The notes under the pieces were generated by a model. That model was not told the DNA's origin and made no database searches. It worked only from the letters and a program-made list of their open reading frames with translations. Shown here piece by piece: positions 1-8,069 of a DNA stretch of 64,000 bases. How positions within the stretch are numbered: the stretch's first letter is position 1; each line of letters starts with the position of its first letter. This DNA comes from CAKZLS01 sp963771545 (lineage in GTDB: Bacteria; Pseudomonadota; Alphaproteobacteria; Rhodospirillales; Defluviicoccaceae). The DNA lies in assembly GCA_963771545.1 (NCBI GenBank), contig CAVYTX010000002.1, positions 2,170,001 through 2,234,000 on the forward strand, written 5' to 3'. The translations under genes and the position numbers were made by a program.

Positions 1-140
1 GGTAAAGCGGCCGCAAAGTCGTGCAATTGCGCGCAATTTTCTTTCCGCGAGCGCCCCATTTGGCCCGAAATAACCCGTTATGATTGTATTTAAATTAGGG
101 TACAACTTTTCGCTTGCATTGTAGCCCCCATCTGTACTAT

Positions 141-165
141 TTAAACGGTTATTAAGTTTTGTTAA
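141..165 (+). promoter_or_regulatory. CtrA boxes upstream of ctrA
   Basis: TTAA-N7-TTAA, the full CtrA consensus known from Caulobacter, is present at 141-155. A third TTAA at 162-165 lies six bases after the second half-site. The pair ends 28 bases before the ctrA ATG, so autoregulation of ctrA is the simple inference. Whether binding activates or represses cannot be read from the sequence. Confidence 0.75.
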
Positions 166-193
166 ACAATCTTACCGTGTTTGGGGGTAACAG

Positions 194-907
194 ATGCGCG
201 TACTCTTAGTAGAAGACGATCCTTCGATGGCAAAGAGCATCGAGATGGTGCTGAAATCAGAGGGCATGGTGGTGGACGCCACCGATCTGGGCGAAGACGG
301 TCTCGAAATCGGCAAACTCTACGATTACGACATCATTGTTCTTGATCTGATGCTGCCGGACATGGACGGCATGGAAGTGCTCCGCCGCCTCCGCCAGGCC
401 CGCGTCAAAACGCCGGTGATCATTCTGTCGGGCAACAACGAGCCGGAAGACAAGGTCAAGGGTCTCGGCAACGGCGCCGACGACTATCTGACCAAGCCGT
501 TCAACAAGCACGAATTCGTTGCCCGCATTCACGCCATCGTGCGGCGCTCGAAGGGACATTCGGAGTCCATCATTCGAACCGGCCGGCTGGCCGTGAACCT
601 GTGCGCCCGAACGGCGGAAGTGGATGGGCAGCCGCTGCACCTGACCGGCAAGGAATACGGAATTCTGGAGCTTCTCAGTCTCCGCAAGGGCACGACGCTG
701 ACCAAGGAAATGTTCCTGAACCACCTTTACGGCGGCATGGACGAGCCCGAGCTCAAGATCATCGACGTGTTCATCTGCAAGCTTCGCAAGAAGCTCGCCA
801 CCGCGACGGATGGCGACAATTACATCGAGACCGTCTGGGGCCGGGGCTATGTGCTTCGCGATCCGGTGAGCACCGAAACCCTTCAACCGGCGGCCGTGGC
901 GGCTTAG
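194..907 (+). CDS. ctrA: Cell-cycle response regulator CtrA
   Basis: OmpR-type two-domain response regulator of 237 residues, the master cell-cycle or motility regulator of Alphaproteobacteria. The receiver domain (about 1-118) has the acidic pair E7/D8/D9, the phospho-acceptor D51 in DLMLPDMDG and K103 in the TKPF motif. The winged-helix domain (about 125-225) contains the LTGKEYGILELL and LRKKL segments typical of CtrA. The length matches Caulobacter CtrA, including D51. The ATG follows GGGGGTAACAG. A TTAA-N7-TTAA box lies just upstream. The gene faces chpT, whose product relays phosphate to CtrA in the CckA-ChpT-CtrA pathway. Identification is very secure. Confidence 0.97.
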   Translation: MRVLLVEDDPSMAKSIEMVLKSEGMVVDATDLGEDGLEIGKLYDYDIIVLDLMLPDMDGMEVLRRLRQARVKTPVIILSGNNEPEDKVKGLGNGADDYLTKPFNKHEFVARIHAIVRRSKGHSESIIRTGRLAVNLCARTAEVDGQPLHLTGKEYGILELLSLRKGTTLTKEMFLNHLYGGMDEPELKIIDVFICKLRKKLATATDGDNYIETVWGRGYVLRDPVSTETLQPAAVAA

Positions 908-949
908 CCCCATCCGAGCGGGTCCCCCGGACCCGAGGCACACGTTGAA

Positions 950-976
950 CCGGCGGCCGTCCCCGATGGCCGCCGG
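950..976 (+). terminator. Hairpin downstream of ctrA, possible terminator
   Basis: A perfect 9-bp stem (CCGGCGGCC at 950-958, GGCCGCCGG at 968-976) with a 9-base loop lies 43 bases after the ctrA stop. There is no clear T tract, so intrinsic termination is uncertain. Confidence 0.45.
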
Positions 977-1109
977 GTTCGGCCGTTTAGATCATCCAGA
1001 AACCGCAAACGTCTCTCGGCCCGCGCTTTCGAGCCCGGGGAAAAGTCAACCCATCCGCCCCGTTTCCACGGGCACGGCCCCGCCCGCCGCAAACAACGCT
1101 TTCTTGGAT

Positions 1110-2146
1110 ATAGGGTATCCACTTCGCTCTCGTAAGGTCTAGATTTGGGTGTGACCGTTGAGCTTTCCGCCCACGAGCGTCTTGTATGGCACGGGTTGCA
1201 GTTGCGCGGCTTGCTGGAGAAGACGGTAGAACAAGAGGCCGCGAGCTTTCGATCGGCGACGGTTGAAACGGAATGTAAATTCGTCGAGGTAGTAGTCGAG
1301 CTGGGAGGAACGGATGGCCCCATGGTGAATTCCCAGCCACCACCGATCGAAGAGAGCGGCAACGCGGTGAACACGAGGCATGACGATATGGGCTGGGTCG
1401 CCGCTGGCGGAAATGTTCTTCGGCAGGTGTTCGAAGCCGACGTCCGTGAGACCGTTGTAGGCTCGCCAGCCGTCGGTTCGAACCGTCGCACCTGGGCATA
1501 CGGACGTTTGGACGAACGGAACGAGGCTCTCGGCAGATACGTCTCGGACACACGCCATGCGGATACGACCGGTGCCCCGCCCGCGGATTTCAGCGGCCAT
1601 CGCGACAATCGATTTTTTCTTTGTTTTGCGACCGATAACGCCAGTCTCATGGCCGCCAACGTAGGTTTCGTCAACCTCAACATCGCCCTCCAGAAGGTCT
1701 CTGCCCGGGCGAACCATGGCGCGGCGAAGCTTATGAAGCCACGCCCAAGCCGTCTGGTAGCTGCCAAGGCCAAGGATCCTCTGCACCCCCAGGGCACTGA
1801 CCCCATGCTTCTAATTCGTCACGTACCACATCGCCTGGAACCAGAGCCGCAACGGCTTCCGCGTTCCCTCGAAAACCGTCCCCGCCGTCGGCGATGTTTG
1901 GCGATCGCATCCACCGCATCGAAGCTGGCCCCGGGCCGTCGTCCATGCCACCGTCGCCCCGCAGGCCGGACAGCGGAAACCTTCCGGCCAACGAACACGC
2001 CGAAGATAATCCGCACAGGCGGTCTCGGAAGAAAACCACTCATCGAATTGCTGAAGCGTGCGTGGATAGTCGATGCCGCCAACGGGATGGGCTGCTTGCT
2101 CGGCCATCCCCACATATTGTCATTACGAGAGCGAGTGGATACCCTG
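1110..2146 (-). mobile_element. IS1595-family insertion sequence
   Basis: An element of about 1.04 kb lies between ctrA and chpT. The ends are inverted repeats: GGGTATCCACTTCGCTCTCG at the left (from 1113), and the right end read inward is GGGTATCCACTCGCTCTCG (to 2144). The 9-base direct repeat TTCTTGGAT flanks it at 1101-1109 and 2147-2155, as expected for a target duplication (8 bp is usual for the family, so the exact ends may shift by a base). The right-hand copy abuts the chpT stop codon at 2156. The single transposase gene is on the minus strand and carries a nonsense codon, so the element is probably not autonomous. Confidence 0.9.
1139..2113 (-). pseudogene. IS1595-family transposase, in-frame stop
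   Basis: The product is an ISXO2-like DDE transposase. The N-terminal part (stop at 1811-1813) has a zinc ribbon, CPACG...CGGC, and ends WYVTN. After an amber TAG the same frame continues KHGVSALG into LGLGSYQTAWAWLHKLRRA, the DDE segment VDETYVGG, VRTDGWRAY and the C-terminal LDYYLDEFTFRFNRR block. No frameshift is needed; a single CAG-to-TAG change explains the break. The reconstructed protein of about 324 residues is normal length for the family. It is inactive unless the amber codon is suppressed. Confidence 0.9.
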
Positions 2147-2155
2147 TTCTTGGAT

Positions 2156-3001
2156 TTAGATAGACGTACCGTCTGTCGGAAACGGGATGGTAACGGCTTG
2201 CCATGAGCGTGGCAGCAACACCATTAGCGTCACCTCGTCCGCGTTCGCGCCATCGATGTCCACGATCGTCCCCAGCCGTCGCGCCAGGGCCGCCGTAAAG
2301 TATGCATGCACCGTGCGCGATGTCAGTGCCACGGCGGAAACATCCGGGTTCATCGCGGCGACCAGCGTCTCGGGGAGATCCGCGCTGGTGCCTTGGGCAA
2401 CGACCGTCATCTCGGTTCCGGCGGTGGTGGCAACCCATCGAACACGCAGAGTACCGCCCTTGGGCAGGGCATCGGCGCCGATCAGGACGAGGCCCAGGCC
2501 CAAACGGATTTCGTCCACCGGAAAGGACAATCCCTCGCCGTTTCCGTGGAGTGCGTCCGTCCGCCAATCCAATTCCAGGCGCGTGCTCGGGATCACGCCA
2601 GTCGCCAGGTCTCGCGCCTCGGCCACGGACATCATCCGGTTGGCGCCGCCGCTCAGCCCGAACGCCACCCGGTAGAAGGCCAAGCGATTGTTCAGATGCG
2701 CCGAACTGGTTGCGATCAGGGAAAGCGCCGCTGCATCCGCGCCGCCTTCCTCGCTCATCAGTTCGATCCCGTTGTGAATGGCGCCGGACGCTCCCGCCAG
2801 GTCGTGGCACAACCGGGAGGACAACAGTTGCGCGACCCGCAGGTCGACAAAGCCGCCATTCCGATCATGACGATGCGCGGCCGGCCGCAGAGCACCGCCG
2901 CCCGCCGGTCCCGGCTCGGTGTTCAATGGACTCCGGCTCGCCGAACCGGCGAGCGGTCCCTGTTGCTTTCCTCTTAACCGTATTGCCGGGGAATGGACCA
3001 T
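2156..3001 (-). CDS. chpT: Histidine phosphotransferase ChpT
   Basis: ChpT accepts phosphate from the hybrid kinase CckA and passes it to CtrA. The core begins DLRVAQLLSSRLCHDLAG, where the His of LCHDL is the phosphorylated residue. A HATPase-like fold follows, with degenerate nucleotide motifs, as is usual for ChpT. The frame is open to an ATG at 3001, giving 281 residues. That is about 60 longer than typical ChpT, and the first 55 residues look non-coding, so the true start is probably internal. A TTG at 2926 is in frame; the ATG at 2868 would fit only if one base were extra. It is convergent with ctrA, with an IS inserted directly after the stop codon. Confidence 0.87.
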   Translation of the reverse strand: MVHSPAIRLRGKQQGPLAGSASRSPLNTEPGPAGGGALRPAAHRHDRNGGFVDLRVAQLLSSRLCHDLAGASGAIHNGIELMSEEGGADAAALSLIATSSAHLNNRLAFYRVAFGLSGGANRMMSVAEARDLATGVIPSTRLELDWRTDALHGNGEGLSFPVDEIRLGLGLVLIGADALPKGGTLRVRWVATTAGTEMTVVAQGTSADLPETLVAAMNPDVSAVALTSRTVHAYFTAALARRLGTIVDIDGANADEVTLMVLLPRSWQAVTIPFPTDGTSI

Positions 3002-3203
3002 TTCCAGCGTGCCTTACATGCCCTTCGCGGTCACGACCCGTGCAGTACGGGAACCACAAAACTACCCAAGCGGGTTGATTTATGGTTAGCACAGCCTATG
3101 CTTTTGTTCTACTATTTTTTGCAATTATCTATAAACATACTCTTTTAGGTTGTAGGCTCGACCTTCGTATCGGGCCAAACGCCGGAACCCACCGGCGATG
3201 CGC

Positions 3204-3235
3204 AAAAAGACGGCGGGCCGGCGAACCGGTCCGCC
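3204..3235 (-). terminator. Intrinsic terminator of hsp20
   Basis: Read on the minus strand, a stem GGCGGaCCGG / CCGGcCCGCC closes a TTCG tetraloop and is followed by GTCTTTTT. It lies 25 bases after the hsp20 stop. This is a strong intrinsic terminator with one A:C mismatch. The rest of the 3002-3259 gap holds no gene that I can support. Confidence 0.85.
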
Positions 3236-3259
3236 ACGAAATTCCGCCCTTCCAAAACC

Positions 3260-3805
3260 TTAGGCGGCCTTATGCTCTATCTCCGTCTTCTTTTCCTCCG
3301 CCTGGCCGTGGATCGGAATGCGCTTGAAGTGTTTCCGAGCCTCCGGGCTCTTCGGCAAAGTCACCGTCAGCACACCGTTCATGAAGGTGGCTTCGAGCTT
3401 GTCGCTCACGACTTCGCTGTCGATGGGGATACGCCGCTCGAACGAACCATAGGAACGCTCGGTATAGGTATACCCCTCTTCCTTATTCTCGTGCTCCGCC
3501 TTCTTTTCGCCCTTGATGGTCAGGACATTGTCGCTCCACAGCAACTCGACGTCCTTTTCGTCCATTCCGGGCAGCTCGGCGGTCACCGAGATCTTCTCGT
3601 CCGTTTCGTTGACGTCAACCCGCGGCGACAGCAATTCACCGCGCTCCATCCGTCCGAACGCCGGTACACCGAAGCCACGCCACGCATCGTCGAACATCCG
3701 CTCCATTTCTCTCTGAAACATGCTCATCGGATGCTCCCAACCTTGACGGCTCGAGGCAACCTCTCGGCCCCGGTTCCATGGAATCAGATCACGCATGCCA
3801 AACAT
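3260..3805 (-). CDS. Small heat-shock protein Hsp20/IbpA family
   Basis: An ATP-independent holdase chaperone of 181 residues. The alpha-crystallin domain (about 68-165) includes VDVNETDEKISVTAELPGM, VLTIKGEKK and the C-terminal beta strand NGVLTVTLPK, followed by an IPI-type tail motif (RIPIHG) that docks into the domain groove during oligomerisation. The start is ATG 3805, preceded by AAGGAGGAGAAA. The frame runs further upstream, but that part is the 5' leader. The leader can fold into a hairpin that masks the ribosome site, and it is preceded by a TTGAAA/TAGTAT promoter, consistent with heat control. A good terminator follows. Confidence 0.95.
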   Translation of the reverse strand: MFGMRDLIPWNRGREVASSRQGWEHPMSMFQREMERMFDDAWRGFGVPAFGRMERGELLSPRVDVNETDEKISVTAELPGMDEKDVELLWSDNVLTIKGEKKAEHENKEEGYTYTERSYGSFERRIPIDSEVVSDKLEATFMNGVLTVTLPKSPEARKHFKRIPIHGQAEEKKTEIEHKAA

Positions 3806-3807
3806 TT

Positions 3808-3829
3808 TCTCCTCCTTTTCGAAGCAAGA
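3808..3829 (-). promoter_or_regulatory. ROSE-like RNA thermometer hairpin masking the hsp20 ribosome site
   Basis: On the minus strand, UCUUGCUUC (3829-3821) can pair with GGAGGAGA (3815-3808) across the loop GAAAA. All bases pair except G3825, which bulges. This reproduces the diagnostic ROSE arrangement: UYGCU over the Shine-Dalgarno AGGA with a bulged G inside UUGCU. ROSE elements are established thermosensors of alphaproteobacterial hsp20 leaders. The full leader from the promoter is about 95 nt, the right size for a multi-hairpin ROSE RNA. Only the 3' hairpin was checked by hand. Confidence 0.78.
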
Positions 3830-3908
3830 ACACCGTCTGTTCGCCCACGCTCGCGCTGTTGCGGACAGACATTCGATGTTGGCCCCATCCGTGGCCACCA
3901 ACGCGGTT

Positions 3909-3937
3909 ATACTAGCACGATATGTACAACATTTCAA
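3909..3937 (-). promoter_or_regulatory. Promoter of hsp20
   Basis: The -35 TTGAAA (3937-3932, within CTTGAAA) and -10 TAGTAT (3914-3909) are separated by 17 bases. CTTGAAA is also the sigma-32 -35 consensus, so RpoH could use this site, although the -10 is more sigma-70-like. Confidence 0.6.
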
Positions 3938-4073
3938 GATTCAGCCGTCTCATTGCCCACCCCGATCACAGGTCCTTTACGGATCGAGAGACCCAAGACA
4001 ACCACGATGTTGCTATTTTGTCCGCGCGTTTGTAACGTCTGTTCATCGGCGTTCGCGCCTGCGATACAAAGTG

Positions 4074-4697
4074 TTATGCATTGTGTGCATACGGGATATG
4101 CGAAAAATCGTTAGCAGACGGTTCCTGGGGTCCGTCGACGGCCATGAACGGTTCAGTGTCGGGCGAAAACTCCACCCGGGCCGGTTGGTAAGCCGCCGCC
4201 CACTGTTCCACGCCGAGCCCTGGATCCTTGGCAAGCGCCCGTCCGAGAGCGCGGCGCAGCCGCACCGGCCACAGCCCGAAGACGGGTATGGACGGCTCCC
4301 CCAACGCGGCCCATGCCATGTCCGCCCCGCGCGCGCCGACGGCATGACCCAGCCGTTCTACCAGATTGCCCGGGAAGACCGGCACATTGGCGGCGAACGT
4401 TGCGACCCATGCAGTTTCCCTGGAATGGGCCGCGGTCCAGTCAAGTCCGGCCCGAACGGCCGCGAGCAACCCCGGAGACTCCGGCGTTACCACCGGAAGG
4501 CCGGGGCGCGCAAAGTGCGACGGATCGCCGGTCGTGCAGAGGACCAGCGTTGAAACCTGGGGCCGCGACCGTTCGATGACGTGCTCCACAACCGGCCGGC
4601 CGTCCAACGGCAACAGACATCGTTCGTCCGCGGCCAGGATCACCCCGACCCAGAGCTTAGGCGTCGCCGACGGTTCGCCGCGGAGAATACAGACCAT
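4074..4697 (-). CDS. mobA: MobA-like molybdenum cofactor guanylyltransferase, signature motif missing
   Basis: MobA attaches GMP to molybdopterin. This 207-residue protein aligns by eye with the family: an N-terminal VGVILA strand, LLPLDGRPVVEHVIERSRP, ATFAANVPVFPGNLVERL, IPVFGLWPVRLRRAL and an EPFMAVDGPQE end. The nucleotide-binding loop LAGGxSxRMGxDK is absent, and ILAA runs straight into DERCLLPL, as if about ten residues were deleted in frame. It is therefore probably inactive, or a divergent NTP-transferase fold protein. The start is taken as the ATG in TAATG, overlapping the tamB stop; an in-frame ATG 12 bases upstream is possible. It is the last gene of tetR-tamA-tamB-mobA. Confidence 0.75.
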   Translation of the reverse strand: MVCILRGEPSATPKLWVGVILAADERCLLPLDGRPVVEHVIERSRPQVSTLVLCTTGDPSHFARPGLPVVTPESPGLLAAVRAGLDWTAAHSRETAWVATFAANVPVFPGNLVERLGHAVGARGADMAWAALGEPSIPVFGLWPVRLRRALGRALAKDPGLGVEQWAAAYQPARVEFSPDTEPFMAVDGPQEPSANDFSHIPYAHNA

Positions 4698-6172
4698 TAG
4701 TAATCCCATTTCCAGATGACGCCGAGCTTGCTTCGCTCGAGGTTGTCGTCTTCCTCGTCCAACTCTTCGGCCACGCTAATGTTCGGCGTGATTTCGATCT
4801 CCCTGGTCCTGGTGCCCAGCTGTTCCTGATCCCAGCGGTCTTGCCCGCGGCGCGCACGGACGTCGCCGGCCAGCCGTCTCAGCCTTTCCATCGCCAACAC
4901 ATCCACGCCGAGCATCCGGTCGGTAAAGGCGGCGATGCCCAGCGTCGGACTCTCGCCCCGCGCCAGCCTCTTCAGCCCTTCAGCCAGTCGCAGGGCTTCG
5001 CCGGACGTGAGCCGCGAGACATTTTTCTCAAACATGATCCGCGATAGGATCTCGTCGGGCGGCAACTCGGGCTCCGACGTCAGCGTAACGGTCGGCCCCG
5101 ACGACCACCCCGCCACGTGCAGGATCGCGATTAGATCCGGCATCTCGGATCGCGCCGTCCACGCCACGAGCGGATTGACGCCCTCGATGCCGGTGAATTC
5201 CATTGTGCCCTCGCCGATCGTGAACTCGCGCTCCGCGAAAAGGAACGTCCCGGCGATCACCTGCAACTGTCCGAGCAACCTCGGCGACGCCGTGGTTCCC
5301 GTGACTTGCACCAGTCCCCACCATTCCGAGTCGAGCCCCCGGCCGCGAATGAATACGCTTCTGGGCATCTTGACGATGAGATCGAGTTTACCCAACCACG
5401 GGGTCCCCGCGGGCCGGCCGCCGCCGCCATCGTCCACGGCGCCCATTCCATCAATGACGCGCGGCCCCTGTTCCACCACATCGAGCGCGGCGACGGTCGA
5501 CGGCAGGGGATCGGGCAGCCGGATATCAACGAGGGATGCCTCCAAACGGCCCGACATCACCCCCGTCTTCAATGTCCCGGCATAAGTCACCAAGCCATTG
5601 GCCGTGACGGCGATGTCATCGCGGCGCACAATCATCGTCTTGCTCAAGTCGAGCGTTCCCTTGATGCCGATTTCTCCGTCCCGCCGCAACGTCACGCGGC
5701 CTTGACCGTGGACCGCGCCCCTGGCCCCATCATTGCCGCGAAATCCGACCTTCACGGAGTCGAGCCCGTCGGCCGCGGCATCGACGATCAGATCCCGAAA
5801 CAGAATTCCGGCCATGAGGTGTTCGTAGACGCCGCCGACGATCCGGGCCTGGCCGGCGATTCTCGGCTCCGCGGCCGTTCCGCCAACGACGAAGCGGATA
5901 TCGGCGACGCCGCCGATCCGCGACTCTTCCAGCGCCATGGTGCTCGCCAGCGACGCCAGATCACCGCGCACGTTGAGGCTCCCTTTCACCGCACCCTTGG
6001 GGTCCACCTCCCAGACCAGCGAAAGCGCGCTGTCCTCGTCACCGCCGGCCTCCAGGGCAGGATCCGCCGCGCTCGCCGGCTGCCCGGCCGCTAGCAGCAT
6101 AACCCCGCAAACCATAAACAAGGTCATTGCCATGGTCTTGAGAGGGGTCGGAGAATTCGCCGGGCCGCCCAT
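4697..6172 (-). CDS. tamB: Short TamB-like translocation/assembly module protein (DUF490 C-terminal part)
   Basis: TamB is an inner-membrane-anchored periplasmic beta-taco protein that works with TamA in outer-membrane biogenesis and lipid traffic. This copy has 491 residues; family members usually exceed 1000. A signal peptide (hydrophobic MTLFMVCGVMLLAAG, probable cleavage after ASA) leads directly into the conserved C-terminal half: PRIAGQARIVGG, SVFIRGRGLDSEWWG, EFTIGEGTMEFTG, LPPDEILSRIMFEKNVSRL and MLGVDVLAM. The long N-terminal repeat region is absent. The ATG lies one base after the tamA stop (TAATATG), and the stop overlaps the next gene start, so all are translationally coupled. It is either a natural short form or an old deletion. 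Confidence 0.85.
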   Translation of the reverse strand: MGGPANSPTPLKTMAMTLFMVCGVMLLAAGQPASAADPALEAGGDEDSALSLVWEVDPKGAVKGSLNVRGDLASLASTMALEESRIGGVADIRFVVGGTAAEPRIAGQARIVGGVYEHLMAGILFRDLIVDAAADGLDSVKVGFRGNDGARGAVHGQGRVTLRRDGEIGIKGTLDLSKTMIVRRDDIAVTANGLVTYAGTLKTGVMSGRLEASLVDIRLPDPLPSTVAALDVVEQGPRVIDGMGAVDDGGGGRPAGTPWLGKLDLIVKMPRSVFIRGRGLDSEWWGLVQVTGTTASPRLLGQLQVIAGTFLFAEREFTIGEGTMEFTGIEGVNPLVAWTARSEMPDLIAILHVAGWSSGPTVTLTSEPELPPDEILSRIMFEKNVSRLTSGEALRLAEGLKRLARGESPTLGIAAFTDRMLGVDVLAMERLRRLAGDVRARRGQDRWDQEQLGTRTREIEITPNISVAEELDEEDDNLERSKLGVIWKWDY

Positions 6173-6173
6173 A

Positions 6174-8069
6174 TTAGAACGCCTGGCCGATACTGATGTA
6201 AAACTCAAAGGGATTGTCCACTTCATCACGCCTGTTGATCGGAAAGGCGAAGTCGAGCCGAACCGGACCGAACAACGTATGGTGCCTGAGGCCGATGCCG
6301 GCGGCCCAGCGCGGTTCGGCGGAGAAGTCCGGAATCTCGTCTTCGTAAACATTGCCGCCATCGAAGAACGGCACGATGCTGAGGCTTCGCCAGACGATGG
6401 CGCGAAGCTCCGCGCCCACCAGAAACAACGAGCGGCCGCCGATGGGATCGTTATCGTCGTCCAGCGGCCCCACTCTTTGGAACTGGTAACCGCGAATGGA
6501 GCCGTCGCCGCCAGCGTAAAACCGTTTGTTGGACGGGATGTCCTTGCGGGGCTCGCCGACGATCGAGCCGACGCTCGCCCGCCCCGCCAGCACGAACCGC
6601 TTATCCCGGTCGAGCGACACAAATGCGTTGCCATCGACCCGGTTGACGAGAAACGTGGTGATGGTGTCGAACTCACCGGCGTACGGCGTCATCGCCAGCT
6701 TGAGCCGCGTGCCCTCGGTGGGCCGCCACTGGCTGTCGGTTCCGTCATACCGCAAAGACAGGGGAATGCCGAACAGCTTGGAGGTCTGCGTACCATCGCT
6801 ATCCTTCAGGCGCGCAATTCCCAGCGACCCGTCGGCGGCGGCGCGCCACGCTCCGCCGAGAGGCAAGCGGGCCCCCGCCACCGCTTCGGCGCCGAGTTCG
6901 TCGAAGGCATCGCTGTCCACCCGGATGAGTTTGCCGCTGGCGATCAAATCCAAACCCGGCTCTCGGTAATCCGGCACTCGAAACGCCGCCTTCGCTTGCT
7001 GGGTGATCCGGCCGGCTTCCAGATTGACCTTGAAATCCTCGTTGCGGCCCAAGACATTGCGGTGTTCCCAGGATATCTCGCCGGCGACACCATCGCCGGT
7101 CGAGTACTTGACCCCGGCGCCGATGGAGCGCGGCGGCCCCTCCACCACGGTTACCGTGAGCGGCAGTTCACCTTCGGCGTTCAGCGTTCCGGCATTCTCG
7201 GTGACCACCGCCGAGAACAGGTTTCCCCGCAACAGCCGGGTCTTGAACAGCTCGAGCTGGTTCCCATCGTACGGATCGCCTTGGACCCAAGGGATCAGCG
7301 ACCGGACGTAATCTTCCTCCACGTCCACCAGGCCCTCGATGGTCACCGGTCCGAATTTCGCCGGCGGACCCGGCGCGACCGCCAGCCTCACGTTCACCGT
7401 CCGGGCCAGATGGTTCACCGTTACCCGCCGGTCCATCACTTGAGCTAGCGGCCGCCCTTGCCGTGCGTAGGATTTCAGCAAGCGCCGTTCGGCGGCGACA
7501 ATCTCGGCCGCCTCGGTCCGTCTCCACATGTCGAGGCCGAGATCGGCGGGAGCCGGGGTCTCGGGCGGGCTGCCGGTCACCCTGCCCACCAGTTCCACGT
7601 CGAAAGCGGCCAACACATAGGTCGGACCGGGCGACACGTCGATGAACACCGTCACCTCACGACCGTCCCGCCGGATCCCATGGGTGAAGGTGGCGGCGCA
7701 ATAGCCTTGCGAACGCAAGATCTCATTGAAGCGGTCAACATCACCGGCGATCCGCCGGTCGAAACCGGCGGCGGTTTCCGGGGCCTCGTTCCGAAGCTTG
7801 AACAGTTCCGAGCTGTCCTCCATCAGCCGCCGCAACGACCGGCCGACCCCGGAAATCTCCACGTCATAGGCCGGCGGAGGTTCGGGGCGGTCCTGCTCCT
7901 CCATCCAGGGGTCCCGGTCTTCATCGGCGCGGGCCGTAGAGGTAACCGCCGCCATCACGCCATACGAAACCAGCAGAACACATATCAACACCGCATAGCC
8001 GCGGAGGCGGAGCTTCGGATACCGGGACGGTTGTTCTGCGGATCCCTCCGAGGCGTCAGTCTGCTTCAC
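6174..8069 (-). CDS. tamA: TamA, Omp85-family outer-membrane assembly protein
   Basis: The protein has 631 residues from GTG 8069. A signal peptide (hydrophobic YAVLICVLLVSYGVMAAV, cut near ARA) is followed by three POTRA-like domains (about 70-330) and a 16-strand barrel. The barrel contains the Omp85 lid-loop motif IRGYQF in GGDGSIRGYQF and ends in the outer-membrane signature FYISIGQAF with terminal Phe. The chosen GTG overlaps the end of tetR (GTGAAGCAGACTGA); the frame is also open to an ATG at 8162, but that lies inside tetR and precedes no sensible leader. It forms an operon with tetR upstream and tamB one base downstream. Confidence 0.92.
   Translation of the reverse strand: MKQTDASEGSAEQPSRYPKLRLRGYAVLICVLLVSYGVMAAVTSTARADEDRDPWMEEQDRPEPPPAYDVEISGVGRSLRRLMEDSSELFKLRNEAPETAAGFDRRIAGDVDRFNEILRSQGYCAATFTHGIRRDGREVTVFIDVSPGPTYVLAAFDVELVGRVTGSPPETPAPADLGLDMWRRTEAAEIVAAERRLLKSYARQGRPLAQVMDRRVTVNHLARTVNVRLAVAPGPPAKFGPVTIEGLVDVEEDYVRSLIPWVQGDPYDGNQLELFKTRLLRGNLFSAVVTENAGTLNAEGELPLTVTVVEGPPRSIGAGVKYSTGDGVAGEISWEHRNVLGRNEDFKVNLEAGRITQQAKAAFRVPDYREPGLDLIASGKLIRVDSDAFDELGAEAVAGARLPLGGAWRAAADGSLGIARLKDSDGTQTSKLFGIPLSLRYDGTDSQWRPTEGTRLKLAMTPYAGEFDTITTFLVNRVDGNAFVSLDRDKRFVLAGRASVGSIVGEPRKDIPSNKRFYAGGDGSIRGYQFQRVGPLDDDNDPIGGRSLFLVGAELRAIVWRSLSIVPFFDGGNVYEDEIPDFSAEPRWAAGIGLRHHTLFGPVRLDFAFPINRRDEVDNPFEFYISIGQAF

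Noticed and set aside
1145..2206. 353-residue plus-strand open frame across the IS1595 element
   Set aside because: Antisense to the transposase; no motif of its own.
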